Below, piece after piece: positions 63,905 through 64,000 of a stretch of DNA of 64,000 nt. The position numbers and the translations under genes were made by a program. The notes under the pieces are model-generated. The model saw nothing but the letters and a program-made list of their open reading frames with translations, made no database searches and was not told the DNA's origin. Origin of the DNA: Ypsolopha sequella (lineage: Eukaryota; Arthropoda; Insecta; Lepidoptera; Ypsolophidae); the NCBI GenBank assembly GCA_934047225.1, contig OW203993.1:24442069-24506068 (forward strand), in the 5' to 3' direction. Within the stretch, counting starts at the first letter, position 1. Each line of letters begins with the position of its first letter.

Positions 63905-64000
63905 ACGCAGAAAGAAAAGTAAATCTGGATGTGAGGAGCTCTGAACCGGGAATCGAACCCGGGACCTCTCGCTTGCCGGGCGATTGCTCTAACCTCTGAG
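63905..64000 (-). mobile_element. tRNA-derived SINE, cut by the window edge
   Basis: On the minus strand CTCAGAGGTTAGAGCAATCG resembles a tRNA D-arm, TCGC-CCGGCAA-GCGA an anticodon arm with GGC (Ala-like but C at position 33), and CCGGGTTCGATTCCCGG a T-arm with a perfect B box. TTCAGAGCTCCTCACATCCA follows as in 30655-30795, which points to a SINE. The 5' end is outside the window, so a genuine tRNA gene cannot be fully excluded. Confidence 0.55.

Overview
The window looks like nuclear DNA of an insect, most probably a moth or butterfly. It is AT-rich, genes are cut into many small exons with GT-AG introns, and most of the rest is degraded transposable elements. These include RTE-tailed and tRNA-headed SINEs, TTAA- and TA-flanked MITEs, hAT MITEs with 8-bp target duplications and 5'-truncated non-LTR retrotransposons. 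The lepidopteran assignment is an inference from the style of these repeats and was not tested.

Region 1 (about 2.3-24.4 kb, + strand) holds one gene that I could assemble completely: a C2H2 zinc-finger protein of 17 coding exons (2336 to 24179). Every exon-exon phase matches and the sum is a whole number of codons. The shortest version encodes 743 residues: an acidic, serine-rich N-terminus, a block of five good C2H2 fingers, a Trp-Pro-Gln-rich segment, and a long proline/serine-rich tail. Exon 6 has been amplified. A 168-bp (56-codon) unit with one good finger and one half-finger is repeated 12 times almost identically, and a decayed, frameshifted 13th copy follows. Every unit ends in the same exon-end/5' splice site, GAG|GTAAG, in the right phase to join exon 7. 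One acceptor therefore faces a ladder of about 13 equivalent donors. Proteins with 5 to about 16 good fingers could be made from one locus, and donor choice could skip the frameshifted unit. The introns hold nested MITEs and LINE fragments.

Region 2 (about 24.4-52 kb) has no gene I can prove. It contains a broken reverse transcriptase gene, several MITE families, two protein-phase minisatellites (39 bp and 22 bp), a (CAGT)n tract, a perfect 85-bp palindrome, SINE copies interrupted by other elements, a possible signal-peptide exon at 33.3 kb, and GC-rich promoter-like patches.

Region 3 (about 52-64 kb) appears to carry the 3' part of a gene on the minus strand. Its terminal coding exon is 52336-52505, and a small exon with textbook splice sites lies at 63073-63115 in compatible phase; earlier exons would be outside the window. 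A small single-exon membrane protein may lie at 62280-62516 on the plus strand. The rest is repeats.

Five copies of a motif with the layout of a hammerhead ribozyme are scattered through the window: stem I, CTGATGA, a GGCCC/GGGCC hairpin, GAA, a six-base self-complementary tract, then the stem I partner. The best is 12207-12257. Such ribozymes are known in Penelope-like elements and retrozymes. No Penelope open reading frame is visible here.
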